From: an uncultured Eubacteriales bacterium
GTDB taxonomy: Bacteria; Bacillota; Clostridia; Oscillospirales; CAG-272
Length of the DNA: 56,146 nt
NCBI GenBank assembly: GCA_934365155.1
Contig: CAKRMZ010000006.1
Coordinates: 1 to 56,146 of the forward strand
Direction: 5' to 3'
The position numbers were made by a program, and so were the translations under genes. Below, in pieces: positions 16,838 through 26,111 of this stretch (the first letter of the stretch is position 1; each line of letters opens with the position of its first letter). The notes under the pieces were generated by a model, which made no database searches, was not told the DNA's origin, and was given only the letters and a program-made list of their open reading frames with translations.

Positions 16838-18226
16838 ATGAAAGGATCCAAAACGTTTTTTGTTTGCAATGAATGCGACTACCGCGCTTCCAAATGGATG
16901 GGAAAATGTCCTTCCTGCGGTGCGTGGAACAGTTTTTCAGAAGAGCAGAGCGAGCCGGAGCCGGTTGTCGGAAAACGGAAAGCTCCGCGGGTCTGTGCAC
17001 CGGATGAAGGGAATCCGGCAATGGCGTTCGGCGATTTGGAACTTCCCGAATATATGCGGCAGAGCACCGGCATGGGAGAGGTAGACCGCGTGCTCGGCGG
17101 CGGATTGGTGTTAGGATCTGTGGTGCTGTTGAGCGGTGAGCCCGGAATCGGTAAATCAACGCTACTGCTTCAAATCAGCGATGCCTTGGGACTGAATAAA
17201 AAGGTTCTTTATGTGTCGGGTGAGGAATCTCGCGGACAGATTAAACTTCGGGCACAGCGGCTTCATGTTCAGGGGAACGGACTGTATGTGCTGACGGAAA
17301 CGAATGTTTCTAAAATTTTGGCGCAGGCGGAGCGCTTGAAGCCGGATATTATTATTGTGGATTCCATTCAAACGATTTATCAGGACGAAATTTCCAGCTC
17401 TCCCGGAAGTGTGACACAGGTAAAAGCGGTGACGGAAGCCTTTATTGCAAAGGCCAAAAGCGAAGGCATCTCTGTCTTGATGGTGGGGCATGTAAATAAA
17501 GAGGGGTCGATCGCCGGACCGAAGGTTTTGGAACACATGGTGGATGCTGTCATCTATTTTGAAGGTGAAAAGCAACAAAGCTATCGTATTATCCGGGCAA
17601 TTAAAAACCGTTTCGGTTCTACGAATGAAATCGGGGTTTTTACAATGGGAGACCATGGACTTTGCGAGGTGGAAAACCCTTCGGAAATGCTTATTTCGGG
17701 AAGACCGCTGAATGTATCGGGAAACTGCACGGTTTGCATTATGGAAGGAACCCGTCCGATTTTAGCTGAAATTCAAGCATTGGTCGCTCGCACGTCGTTT
17801 CCCGTGCCGAGGCGGACTTCGGCGGGAATCGATTATAATCGGATTGCTCTGCTGATTGCCGTGCTCGAAAAACGGTTGGGCTTGCCTTTTCATACAAACG
17901 ATGTGTACCTCAATGTAGTCGGGGGCTTGCGTATCGATGAACCGGGCGCGGATTTGGCGATTGTTATGGCATTAATTTCCGGTATCAAAGATATTCCGTT
18001 GCCGGACGATTTGCTTGCGGTGGGGGAGGTCGGACTCGCAGGAGAGTGCCGTTCTGTTTCCAATGCAGAGCAGCGAATCCGTGAGGCTGCACGGATCGGA
18101 TTTCGGCGTATCATTATTCCAGCCCGCAATGCGGACAAGCTGAATTCAGATGATTTTGACATTGAGATTATTCCGGCAAAAAGCGTATTTGACGTGTTGA
18201 AATTATTTCCGGTCAAGAAGGATTAA
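16838..18226 (+). CDS. radA: DNA repair protein RadA
   Basis: RecA-related branch-migration helicase used in recombinational repair. The 462-residue protein has an N-terminal zinc finger (Cys10, Cys13, Cys24, Cys27), Walker A GEPGIGKST (100-108), Walker B IIIVDS (171-176), the RadA-specific KNRFG motif (256-260) and a C-terminal Lon-like domain (about 290-455). Length matches the family. A hairpin terminator lies directly behind its stop codon. Confidence 0.95.
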   Translation: MKGSKTFFVCNECDYRASKWMGKCPSCGAWNSFSEEQSEPEPVVGKRKAPRVCAPDEGNPAMAFGDLELPEYMRQSTGMGEVDRVLGGGLVLGSVVLLSGEPGIGKSTLLLQISDALGLNKKVLYVSGEESRGQIKLRAQRLHVQGNGLYVLTETNVSKILAQAERLKPDIIIVDSIQTIYQDEISSSPGSVTQVKAVTEAFIAKAKSEGISVLMVGHVNKEGSIAGPKVLEHMVDAVIYFEGEKQQSYRIIRAIKNRFGSTNEIGVFTMGDHGLCEVENPSEMLISGRPLNVSGNCTVCIMEGTRPILAEIQALVARTSFPVPRRTSAGIDYNRIALLIAVLEKRLGLPFHTNDVYLNVVGGLRIDEPGADLAIVMALISGIKDIPLPDDLLAVGEVGLAGECRSVSNAEQRIREAARIGFRRIIIPARNADKLNSDDFDIEIIPAKSVFDVLKLFPVKKD

Positions 18227-18241
18227 TTGATAAAAAAGTTT

Positions 18242-18270
18242 GAGCGGCATATTTTAAATGCCGCTTTTCT
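18242..18270 (+). terminator. Terminator after radA
   Basis: AGCGGCAT/ATGCCGCT stem with a 6-7 nt loop, followed by TTTTCTTT. It lies within the open frame upstream of the YitT-like gene, supporting the later start chosen for that gene. Confidence 0.7.
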
Positions 18271-18367
18271 TTGCGGTGCATATAGTAATAAAAGAAAAAG
18301 GCCATCGAAAAACCGGGAGATACGCCGATATAGGAAAGGCCTTGATTCATTCGGAGCATACATAAAA

Positions 18368-19018
18368 ATGATATTTCGATATTTACATTTGAATAAGAAA
18401 AATTGCATACTGACTTTGATCGGAAGCGCAATTTTAGCGTTTGGGCTTTACCAGATTCATTCGTTTTCCGGCGTGACGGAGGGCGGTGTTTTAGGCGCTA
18501 CATTGCTTTTTTATCACTTGTTCGACATCTCTCCGGCAATATCCGGCTTTATAATGAATGCAATATGCTATATTTTAGGTTGGAGGATGTTAGGAAAGGA
18601 ATTTATCGGATATTCCGTGATTGCAGGCGGAAGCTTTTCTCTGTATTATGCAATTTTTGAACGCTTTGAACCTTTCTGGCCACAGCTTGCGGATCATCCT
18701 CTTGCGGCTGCTCTCTTAGGTGCTTTGTTCGTTGGTGTCGGTGCCGGACTTTGTGTGCGTTCCGGAGGGGCGCCGAGCGGTGACGATGCGCTGGCGATGG
18801 CAATTTCAAAGCTTGTGCGCATTCGAATTCAGTGGGTGTATTTAATATCTGATTTGATTGTTTTGGCATTATCGATCAGTTATATTCCGATCAGACGGTT
18901 AATGTATTCACTTCTGACTGTAGTTTTGTCCGGACAGCTTATTGGCTTAATACAGCGTCTGCCGTTTCATCCCAAAAAAATTATGAAAGAAGCTGCCGAC
19001 AAGACAGAAAGCAATTAA
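18368..19018 (+). CDS. YitT-family membrane protein
   Basis: Five-helix membrane protein of the YitT/DUF161 family, function unknown. The frame is open back to 18227, but the radA terminator falls inside that extension and the extended sequence is basic and unlike the family. ATG 18368, with GGAG upstream at a long spacing, gives 216 residues. Membrane segments fall at about 13-30, 38-60, 65-90, 100-125 and 140-175, with the family's 'RSGGAPSGDDALAMA' stretch between the fourth and fifth. The usual C-terminal DUF2179 domain is absent, so it is a short form. Confidence 0.8.
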   Translation: MIFRYLHLNKKNCILTLIGSAILAFGLYQIHSFSGVTEGGVLGATLLFYHLFDISPAISGFIMNAICYILGWRMLGKEFIGYSVIAGGSFSLYYAIFERFEPFWPQLADHPLAAALLGALFVGVGAGLCVRSGGAPSGDDALAMAISKLVRIRIQWVYLISDLIVLALSISYIPIRRLMYSLLTVVLSGQLIGLIQRLPFHPKKIMKEAADKTESN

Positions 19019-19037
19019 AAAACAGAGCCTTAATGTG

Positions 19038-19072
19038 ATATGCCGCTCCGTATACGGAGTGGCATATTTTTA
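19038..19072 (+). terminator. Terminator after the YitT-family gene
   Basis: ATATGCCGCTCCGTA/TACGGAGTGGCATAT, a 15-bp stem with one G-T pair, followed by TTTTT. Confidence 0.82.
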
Positions 19073-19125
19073 TCGGTTGTTTTCCGGGGCTTTTATTATT
19101 TAACATGGAAATATCGGTGATTAGG

Positions 19126-19154
19126 AACCTTGCAGTTTGTTTCGGCATACGATA
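19126..19154 (+). promoter_or_regulatory. Sigma-K-like promoter of the SleL-like gene
   Basis: AACC (19126-19129), a 16-nt spacer and CATACGATA (19146-19154) match the Bacillus mother-cell sigma-K pattern (mACm, N16, CATAnnnTA). No good sigma-A box is present between the terminator at 19072 and the start codon. The match is read by eye. Confidence 0.5.
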
Positions 19155-19187
19155 GTAAAGAAAAAATCAATGAAAGGTTGCGACACA

Positions 19188-20468
19188 ATGATTATTCATG
19201 TTGTACGATCCGGCGAGGATATTTTCAGCATTGCAAGAAGATACGGCGTTCCGGCAGAACGTATTATCCGTGACAACGAAATACAGGATCCGAATCAATT
19301 GGTGCCGGGGCAAAATTTAGTTATTTTGTTTTACAGAAGCATTTATCGAGTTAAAATGGGGGATACCTTAGAGAGCATCGCCGAGGAAAATAATATGACC
19401 GTCAAACAGCTTTATCGAAACAATCCGATACTCGGCGGACGTCCGGAGATTTATCCGGGACAGATTCTGGTGCTTGACTTCAATCAGAGAAAACAGGGGA
19501 ATTTTAAGGTGAACGGATACGCGTATCCGAATATTGACCGTGATGTATTGCAGAAAACGCTACCGTATCTTACATATATTACAATTTTTACTTATGGGAT
19601 TACGGAAAGCGGAGAGCTGATCGACATCGATGACGAAGAAATTATCCGGGCGGCGCGAGAAATGGGAACCGCTCCCATTATGCATATTTCAACGCTCGGA
19701 GAGGATGGAAAATTTTCAAATGAGCTTGCCAGTCGGATTCTGAGAAATGAAAGACTGCAGACGGAATTGATTGCCAATGTACTTGAAAATCTTGAAAATA
19801 AAGGGTATTACGGTTTGGATGTGGATTTTGAGTACGTTTTCCCGGAATACAGAGACCGATATACGGAATTTATCCGCCGTATGACTCAGACTTTGAATAA
19901 AGCGGGGTATATGGTTTTTGTTGCTTTGGCTCCGAAAACATCGGCGGATCAGCCGGGGCTGCTATATGAATCACATGATTATCCGGCACTGGGAGAAGCA
20001 GCCAATATGGTTATCTTAATGACCTATGAGTGGGGATATACTTACGGCCCTCCTATGGCCGTGGCACCTCTTGACAAGGTAAGAGATGTGGTGGAATATG
20101 CGGTATCGGAGATTGATCCATCGAAGATTTTGATGGGAATTCCGAACTACGGCTATGACTGGACCTTACCGTTTGTGAGAGGGGAGAGCAAGGCACGCAG
20201 CATTTCCAATGTAGAGGCGGTACAGCTTGCGGATGATGTGGGGGCGGAAATAACATTTGACCGTACGTCGGCTTCTCCAACCTATCACTATTATGATGAA
20301 GAAGGGCGCGAGCATGAGGTGTGGTTTGAGGATGCGCAAAGTATTGCCTCCAAACTCGGATTGGCGCGAGGCTTTGATTTGGAGGGAGTCAGCTATTGGA
20401 ATATAATGAAGTATTTTCCTCAAAATTATCTTGTACTCAATGCCTTATATGACATAGAAGATGTATAA
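19188..20468 (+). CDS. LysM-GH18 spore germination hydrolase (SleL/YaaH-like)
   Basis: Cortex-fragment lytic enzyme: an N-acetylglucosaminidase acting on spore peptidoglycan during germination. Start at ATG 19188, 8 nt after GAAAGG; the frame is open to 19137 but without a ribosome site. Two LysM repeats (about 1-47 and 50-97) anchor it to peptidoglycan, and a GH18 barrel (about 105-420) carries the catalytic DxxDxE as LDVDFEY. The 426-residue length matches SleL/YaaH. No signal peptide is seen, as usual for coat-associated SleL. A sigma-K-like promoter precedes it and a strong terminator follows. Confidence 0.88.
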   Translation: MIIHVVRSGEDIFSIARRYGVPAERIIRDNEIQDPNQLVPGQNLVILFYRSIYRVKMGDTLESIAEENNMTVKQLYRNNPILGGRPEIYPGQILVLDFNQRKQGNFKVNGYAYPNIDRDVLQKTLPYLTYITIFTYGITESGELIDIDDEEIIRAAREMGTAPIMHISTLGEDGKFSNELASRILRNERLQTELIANVLENLENKGYYGLDVDFEYVFPEYRDRYTEFIRRMTQTLNKAGYMVFVALAPKTSADQPGLLYESHDYPALGEAANMVILMTYEWGYTYGPPMAVAPLDKVRDVVEYAVSEIDPSKILMGIPNYGYDWTLPFVRGESKARSISNVEAVQLADDVGAEITFDRTSASPTYHYYDEEGREHEVWFEDAQSIASKLGLARGFDLEGVSYWNIMKYFPQNYLVLNALYDIEDV

Positions 20469-20470
20469 TC

Positions 20471-20518
20471 AAAAAAAGAAAACACGGTTTCATTTTAAAA
20501 CCGTGTTTTCTTTTTTTT
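20471..20518. terminator. Bidirectional terminator, SleL-like gene and ispH-rpsA
   Basis: GAAAACACGGTTT/AACCGTGTTTTC stem flanked by an A-run on one side and a T-run on the other; it serves both convergent genes. Confidence 0.9.
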
Positions 20519-20539
20519 AAATTATAAGGTGCAGAAAGA

Positions 20540-22558
20540 TTACTGTGCGTCTGCCTCGGCATCTGCAGCTTCGCTTTCATCAGCGGAATCTGCCGCATCG
20601 TCATTGTCCTCTAAGAGTGCACGAATAGAGAGGCTGACCTTTTTTGCATCGTTATCAATGTTAATGATTTTTGCATCGACAATTTGGTCTTTTTTCAATA
20701 CGTCAGCAGGATTTGCAATTTTTTCTTTTGAAATTTGAGAAATGTGAATCAGTCCGTCAACTCCGGGCACGATCTCAGCAAAAGCACCGAAAGGCATCAT
20801 GTTGATAATCTTAACGCTTGCGGTATCGCCGACGTTGTATTGATTTGTGAAAATAGTCCAAGGATTGGATTCTTCTGTTTTGTAGCCAAGTGCAATTCTT
20901 TTATTCTCAGGATCCAAAGCTTTGATGAATACATTAATCCGGTCACCGACATTAACCACTTCAGAGGGATGTTTGATATGGCGCCAGGAAAGCTCGGAGG
21001 AATGGAGCAAGCCGTCCACACCGCCGATATCGACGAATGCACCGTAAGAAGTGAGGCTCTTTACCAATGCGTTTTCGATTTTTTGTCCGACTTCGGCATT
21101 TGCCCAGAATTCTGCTTCTTTTGCGGCTTTCTCTTCACGTGCAACGATACGTTCGGACGCAACGGCGCGTTTACGCTGTTCGTTGATGCTGATGATTTTT
21201 ACCTTTACCGTTTTTCCGATGAGCACAGACAAATCGCTGTCTTTGGAAAGCATTGTTTGCGAAGCGGGGATGAATACTTTTGCACCTAAAGCCAAAGCAA
21301 TTACGCCGCCTTTTACAGCCTCGATTACCTTTGCATCAATGACAGTCTGTTCTTTTTCGGCTTCTACGATTTTCTCCCAATTTTTGCTTGCATCGATTTT
21401 CTTTTTGGATAGGGTAGCAATTCCGTCAATATCATTGACACGAACGGCAATGGCTTCGATTTCATCGCCAACTTTATAGGAATCCTCAAAAGAGGCGCTG
21501 GGATCGTTTGAAAAATCGTTATGAGAAAGGATACCGGTCACTTTAGCACCGATGTCTACGTGAATTTCGGTCGGTGTGATAGAAGTAATGATACCTTTTA
21601 CGATGTCTCCTGTATTTAAAGTTTTGAAAGATTCCTCAAGCATTTGTGCAAAATTTTCTTCGTTGTTATTGATTTCGCTCATTGTTTTTTTAACCTCCTC
21701 GATAATGCTGCCCGGGGTCGAAGCGCCGGCAGCAATGCCCACTTTCATATTCGGGCTAAAATCGGACAGATCTAAATCCTGCAAATCTTCTATGTAATAG
21801 CTGTTGAAACAGTTTTGTTTACTTACTTCATAAAGTTTTTTGGAATTGGAACTTTCTTTGCCGCCGATGATGACCATGGCGTCCATTTTGGAAGAAAGTT
21901 CTTTCACTTCAATTTGCCTATTTTCTGTCACTTTACATATTGTATCAAAAATTGCGGCGTTTGTATATAGGTTTTCAATAATTTTTTGACATTTTTTATA
22001 ATCCGAAAGATTTTGAGTGGTTTGTGCAACAAGAATGGGCATTTTGTTTTTCGGCAAAGCATTTATCGCGTTTTCCAGTTCGCCGGACGAGGAAAAAACG
22101 AAAGTTTCACATTGAAAATAGCTCATAATGCCTTGCACTTCCGGATGGTTTTTGTCTCCGATGATAATTGCAAATCGATTTGGAATCTGACTTTCCCGAG
22201 CCGCAATTTCATGGATTTTTTTAACATAAGGGCAGGTGCAGTCAATCACATGAAAAAGCGGATTTTTTTCTGCGGCCCTAAGAAGCATATCGGAAATTGC
22301 TTTCGGGATTCCGTGCGTACGAATGACAACAGTTGTGTCCTCATCGGATTGCAGTAAGGCAGGAAGATTTTCTTTGGCGATTGCCGTTACTCCGTTTTGC
22401 TGAAGCTGTCGAATGACATGTGGATTGTGAATCAAGTTACCGAGCGTATAAATATGGGAATGCACAATTCGGTTTTTGTCAATTAATTGATGAACCGTTG
22501 AGATTGCGCGTTCCACTCCAAAGCAAAAGCCGGCATAGTTTGCGACGGTAATTTCCAT
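20540..22558 (-). CDS. ispH: IspH - ribosomal protein S1-like fusion
   Basis: Bifunctional polypeptide of 672 residues. Residues 1-290 are 4-hydroxy-3-methylbut-2-enyl diphosphate reductase, the last step of the MEP isoprenoid pathway, with the [4Fe-4S] ligands Cys12, Cys109 (CTCPYV) and Cys208, the catalytic Glu140 region (KNHPEVQG) and SSNSKKL. Residues about 315-660 hold four S1 RNA-binding repeats, followed by an acidic tail. This fusion is well known in clostridia. The start lies 3 nt after the cmk-plsC stop, so translation is coupled. How isoprenoid synthesis and S1 function are linked is unclear. Confidence 0.95.
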   Translation of the reverse strand: MEITVANYAGFCFGVERAISTVHQLIDKNRIVHSHIYTLGNLIHNPHVIRQLQQNGVTAIAKENLPALLQSDEDTTVVIRTHGIPKAISDMLLRAAEKNPLFHVIDCTCPYVKKIHEIAARESQIPNRFAIIIGDKNHPEVQGIMSYFQCETFVFSSSGELENAINALPKNKMPILVAQTTQNLSDYKKCQKIIENLYTNAAIFDTICKVTENRQIEVKELSSKMDAMVIIGGKESSNSKKLYEVSKQNCFNSYYIEDLQDLDLSDFSPNMKVGIAAGASTPGSIIEEVKKTMSEINNNEENFAQMLEESFKTLNTGDIVKGIITSITPTEIHVDIGAKVTGILSHNDFSNDPSASFEDSYKVGDEIEAIAVRVNDIDGIATLSKKKIDASKNWEKIVEAEKEQTVIDAKVIEAVKGGVIALALGAKVFIPASQTMLSKDSDLSVLIGKTVKVKIISINEQRKRAVASERIVAREEKAAKEAEFWANAEVGQKIENALVKSLTSYGAFVDIGGVDGLLHSSELSWRHIKHPSEVVNVGDRINVFIKALDPENKRIALGYKTEESNPWTIFTNQYNVGDTASVKIINMMPFGAFAEIVPGVDGLIHISQISKEKIANPADVLKKDQIVDAKIINIDNDAKKVSLSIRALLEDNDDAADSADESEAADAEADAQ

Positions 22559-22561
22559 AAA

Positions 22562-23863
22562 TTAATTCTCCGAAGTTTGACGGTGAGGATCCATCTGGCA
22601 GATGGCACCGAAAATTTTTTGGCTGATTGCGGTATACTGTGCGGCGTTTCCTTTTTCAACAGCAAGCTCATCGGGGGTTATCGGTTTCCCAAAGTAAACG
22701 TCGGTACGGTGAAAAATGCGCGTGCGGTACTTTTTCGTGGAAATAAATACCGGAACTACGGTGGCTTTTGAACGGTGTGCAAGCATACCGACGCCGCTTT
22801 TTACCTCGGTTAAAGAAGGATCTACGCCGGGATGACGGGTTCCCTGCGGGAAGATACCGATCATTTTGCCTTCCTTCAGAAGTGCCAGCGTCGTCTTTAT
22901 GGCTTGTACATCCGAGGCACCCCGACGAATCGGAAACGCACCGAGTGCGCGAATCAGCGAACCTAAAAGCGGAATTTTAAAAAGCTCAGCTTTGGCAAGG
23001 TAATGAACTTGACGGGAAGAGGCGGCCGCTACCACAAGAACATCACTGAAGGCGGTGTGATTGATGCACATAAGGCAGGCGCCGTTTTCGGGAATGTTTG
23101 CCGTATCATGGGGATGAACACGCCACAAAAATCGAATGACTTTTGCAAAGACGGCGTAGATGCGCCGATAAAAGGAAGAGGGCATATCTTTTTTTGAGTT
23201 TTGCAGTTTTTCTTTGAGCATGTTTTCGATCGCTGTGACGGTTTGCTCTAAATTCAAATCAGAATTATCCAAAACAACGGCATCCGCGGCCGGTACAGCA
23301 GGTGCAATGCTGCGTTCACGGTCGTTTTGATCTCGTTCGATAATTTGTGTTAAAATCTCATCATAGCACACCGATTCTCCGCGCGCTGTCAGCTCATCAA
23401 AGCGGCGCTGTGCTCTGGACTCGGCGGAGGCGGTAAGAAAGATTTTCAGGTCGGCATTCGGTAAAATAACAGTGCCGATATCCCGCCCGTCCATAATAAC
23501 ATTTTGCGTTTTTGCCAAATTCCGCTGTGTCTCAAGTAAAAATGCACGGACTTCGGGGATCGCGGAAACGCGGGAGGCATACATGGAAATTTCATTGCGG
23601 CGAATTGCATCGCTGACATCGCGGCCGCATAAGACCACGCGCTGCTCTCCGTCAATATAACGGATATCTAAATTCAGCTTCGGAAGAAAAGCGACAACCG
23701 CCGAAGAATCGTCGGGAGCAATTTGGTTTTCAAAAGCGTAAAGGCCAACCGAGCGATATAAAGCGCCGGTATCAACATAGATATAACCGAGCTTTTTGGC
23801 AAGCAGTTTTGCACAGGAACTTTTTCCGGCTCCGGACGGACCGTCGATGGCAATGTTAATCAT
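22562..23863 (-). CDS. cmk: Cytidylate kinase - PlsC acyltransferase fusion
   Basis: A 433-residue fusion. The N-terminal half (about 1-220) is CMP kinase, with the P-loop 'IDGPSGAGKS', 'YVDTGALYR' and 'IMDGRDIGTVI'. The C-terminal half (about 235-430) is a 1-acyl-sn-glycerol-3-phosphate acyltransferase, with the catalytic NHTAFSD (H-x4-D), 'FPIRRGASD' and 'GIFPQGTRHPG', where Gln replaces the usual Glu of the PEGTR-type motif. I start at ATG 23863 because AAGGAG overlaps the alternative GTG at 23872. Both halves look intact, joining nucleotide and phospholipid metabolism in one chain, between baiN and ispH-rpsA. Confidence 0.93.
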   Translation of the reverse strand: MINIAIDGPSGAGKSSCAKLLAKKLGYIYVDTGALYRSVGLYAFENQIAPDDSSAVVAFLPKLNLDIRYIDGEQRVVLCGRDVSDAIRRNEISMYASRVSAIPEVRAFLLETQRNLAKTQNVIMDGRDIGTVILPNADLKIFLTASAESRAQRRFDELTARGESVCYDEILTQIIERDQNDRERSIAPAVPAADAVVLDNSDLNLEQTVTAIENMLKEKLQNSKKDMPSSFYRRIYAVFAKVIRFLWRVHPHDTANIPENGACLMCINHTAFSDVLVVAAASSRQVHYLAKAELFKIPLLGSLIRALGAFPIRRGASDVQAIKTTLALLKEGKMIGIFPQGTRHPGVDPSLTEVKSGVGMLAHRSKATVVPVFISTKKYRTRIFHRTDVYFGKPITPDELAVEKGNAAQYTAISQKIFGAICQMDPHRQTSEN

Positions 23864-23890
23864 TGAAAGCACTCCTTTTGGATCAGTGTT

Positions 23891-25138
23891 TTAATTCAGT
23901 GCGGCTGTATGAGCAGTGGAAAAGGCGATTTGAAGGTTGAATCCGCCGGTATAAGCATCTACGTCAATGACCTCACCGGCAAAATAAAGTCCCGAAACCA
24001 GCTTGGACTGCATGGTTTTTGGGTTGATTTCCCGCGTGTTGACGCCGCCGCTTGTAACAATGGCTTCGGAAATCGGCCGAAAGCCTTGCACGGTAATCGG
24101 CAAATGCTTTAAAAGAGTGACCAGCCTTTTTCTTTCTTCTTTTGTGATGGAATGGACCTTTTTTCGAGGGTCGATTCCGGATAGGGATATGATCGGCGCA
24201 ATCAGTTTCCCGGGTAGCAAAGCGCCGAGGCTGTTTTGAAAATCACGGTTTTGCTCGGCGGAAAAATCACTGCATATGCGAGCATCCAGCATTTTTTCAT
24301 CCAGGGCGGGTTTGAGATCTAATACAATTTGATAGCGTCCGGACTGCATGTGACGAATATGAGAGGATGCGGACAGAACCATCGGTCCGCTGATACCGAA
24401 ATGGGTAAACAGCATTTCTCCGAAATCTTCATAGATAATTTTTCCACTGTCGCGGTCAACAAGATGCAAAGCACAGTTCTTCAGGGAAAGCCCTTGCGCG
24501 GCGCGACACCACGCATCTAAAGTTTCAAGCGGTACCAGCGAGGGGGAAGGGGTAACAATATTATGACCGGCTGCGGCAGCAAAGCGATACCCGTCTCCGG
24601 TGGATCCGGTAAGAGGATATGAGACGCCGCCGGTGGCGATGACAAGCTTTTCGAAAGAATAGACTGTATTTTGTGTGCGCAGACCGGTGACAACTTTCCC
24701 GGCCGAGGGCGTGTCGGAAAAGAAGAGCTGTTCCACCTTTTCATTGCACAGAATGCGGACTCCGCTGTCCTTTGCAAAGCGCACTAAGCTGTCCACAATA
24801 TCGCGGGCGCGGTCCGATACGGGGAATACACGGTTGCCGCGTTCGGTTTTCAGCGGCGTTCCGAGGGATTCAAATAGGGCCATGGTATCGTTTGGAGAAA
24901 ACGAAGAAACGGAGGCATAAAGAAATTTCGGATTGGTGGGGATATTGGCGATTACATCCGATACAGAACAGTGATTGGTTACATTGCAGCGCCCTTTCCC
25001 GGTAATTGCGAGCTTTTTGCCGAGCGTGCGATTTTTTTCAAACAGTGTAACACAGTCGCCGTTTTTTGCGGAAAGTGCGGCACAGAGAAGGCCGGCTGCT
25101 CCGCCGCCGATAATAGCTACATTTCGTTTTGTTGACAT
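23891..25138 (-). CDS. BaiN/YhiN-family FAD-dependent oxidoreductase
   Basis: Flavoprotein of the HI0933/YhiN family (415 residues). The FAD-binding GGGAAGLLCA lies at about 11-20, followed by 'GKKLAITGKGRCNVTN' and a C-terminal 'GLYFAGEVIDVDAYTGG' FAD motif. The family includes BaiN, annotated in bile-acid dehydroxylation, but YhiN-like proteins are widespread housekeeping proteins of uncertain substrate, so no bile-acid role should be inferred. Its usual clostridial neighbours cmk and ispH follow on the same strand. AAAGGA precedes the ATG. Confidence 0.87.
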   Translation of the reverse strand: MSTKRNVAIIGGGAAGLLCAALSAKNGDCVTLFEKNRTLGKKLAITGKGRCNVTNHCSVSDVIANIPTNPKFLYASVSSFSPNDTMALFESLGTPLKTERGNRVFPVSDRARDIVDSLVRFAKDSGVRILCNEKVEQLFFSDTPSAGKVVTGLRTQNTVYSFEKLVIATGGVSYPLTGSTGDGYRFAAAAGHNIVTPSPSLVPLETLDAWCRAAQGLSLKNCALHLVDRDSGKIIYEDFGEMLFTHFGISGPMVLSASSHIRHMQSGRYQIVLDLKPALDEKMLDARICSDFSAEQNRDFQNSLGALLPGKLIAPIISLSGIDPRKKVHSITKEERKRLVTLLKHLPITVQGFRPISEAIVTSGGVNTREINPKTMQSKLVSGLYFAGEVIDVDAYTGGFNLQIAFSTAHTAALN

Positions 25139-25197
25139 AAAAATCCTTTACGCGGGACGTTTTTCGTCAAATGTTCAGCCGTATATACACGAACTGA

Positions 25198-26052
25198 TTA
25201 GTTGTTTTTTTCATAGACATCGTATTCGTCCCAAATGTCTTCTAATTTTTTGAACTGTTCCTCCACGGAGGAGCCTTTTTTGTTTCCGATAGCAACAATC
25301 AGAGCGTTAATAACGGAAAGAGGGGCGACAAGAGAATCGACGAAAGAGACCATATCGCTTTTGGCCAAAAGAGTATAATTGCTGATGGTAGCAATCGGGG
25401 ATGTGGCATTGTCAGTGAGTGCAATGGTACATGCTCCGCAAGCTTTGGCATAGCTCATTGCATTGATAATCCGCTTGGAATAACGCGGAAAACTGATGCC
25501 GACTACAGCATCCTTGGGAGAAATGTGCAAAAGCTGTTCAAACATTTCCGATCCGCTGGTGGTTTGAACCAATTTGACATTGTCGAAAAGCAAACTGAGA
25601 TAAAAGCTCATAAAAGAGGCGAGCGGGGCAGAAGAGCGAACCGCTAATATGTAGATGCGGCGGGCATTCAGCAACGCATCTACAGAGGCGTCTAATATGT
25701 TGGAATCCAGCACATCGACCGTAGCTTTGATTTTTTCTGCATCCGACAGGAGAATCCTTGCGGGCAAATTATCTTTCGGCATATTGGAGTTTGCGATTTC
25801 CATGCGTTGCACTGCCGTTAGCTTTGTTTTGATCAACTCTTTTAAGGATTTTTGCAATTCGGGATAGCCGTCAAACCCCAATTCAATTGCGAAACGTACG
25901 ACTGTAGATTCCGAAATGCCGACTTCGCTTCCGAGCTTGTTTGCGGTCATATATGCGGCTTTCTCGTAATGGTTTAAAATATAGTTTGCAATTTGCTTTT
26001 GCCCTTTGGACAGAGCAGGGAGTTTTGATTTGATAATTTTTAATGCATCCAT
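25198..26052 (-). CDS. MurR/RpiR-family transcriptional regulator
   Basis: Sugar-phosphate-sensing regulator of 284 residues with an N-terminal HTH_6 domain (about 1-77, 'KLGSEVGISESTVVRFAIELGF') and a C-terminal SIS domain (about 115-255) for a phosphosugar ligand. Two in-frame ATG codons exist; the second (26052) is better spaced from GGAG. No sugar-uptake or murQ-type gene is adjacent, so its regulon is not evident. It sits between asd and baiN on the same strand, 59 nt from the baiN start. Confidence 0.88.
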   Translation of the reverse strand: MDALKIIKSKLPALSKGQKQIANYILNHYEKAAYMTANKLGSEVGISESTVVRFAIELGFDGYPELQKSLKELIKTKLTAVQRMEIANSNMPKDNLPARILLSDAEKIKATVDVLDSNILDASVDALLNARRIYILAVRSSAPLASFMSFYLSLLFDNVKLVQTTSGSEMFEQLLHISPKDAVVGISFPRYSKRIINAMSYAKACGACTIALTDNATSPIATISNYTLLAKSDMVSFVDSLVAPLSVINALIVAIGNKKGSSVEEQFKKLEDIWDEYDVYEKNN

Positions 26053-26111
26053 AATCATTTTCTCCGTAATTTTTAAGGATGTATGTTACGGTGGGAATGA
26101 ATTAAGCGGCA

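Noticed and set aside
18227..18367. 47-residue N-terminal extension of the YitT-family protein
   Set aside because: It contains the radA terminator hairpin and has no resemblance to the family; a later ATG is preferred.
23891..25138. Bile-acid 7-alpha-dehydroxylation role for the BaiN/YhiN-type protein
   Set aside because: No other bai gene is nearby and the family is broad; similarity alone does not support this function.
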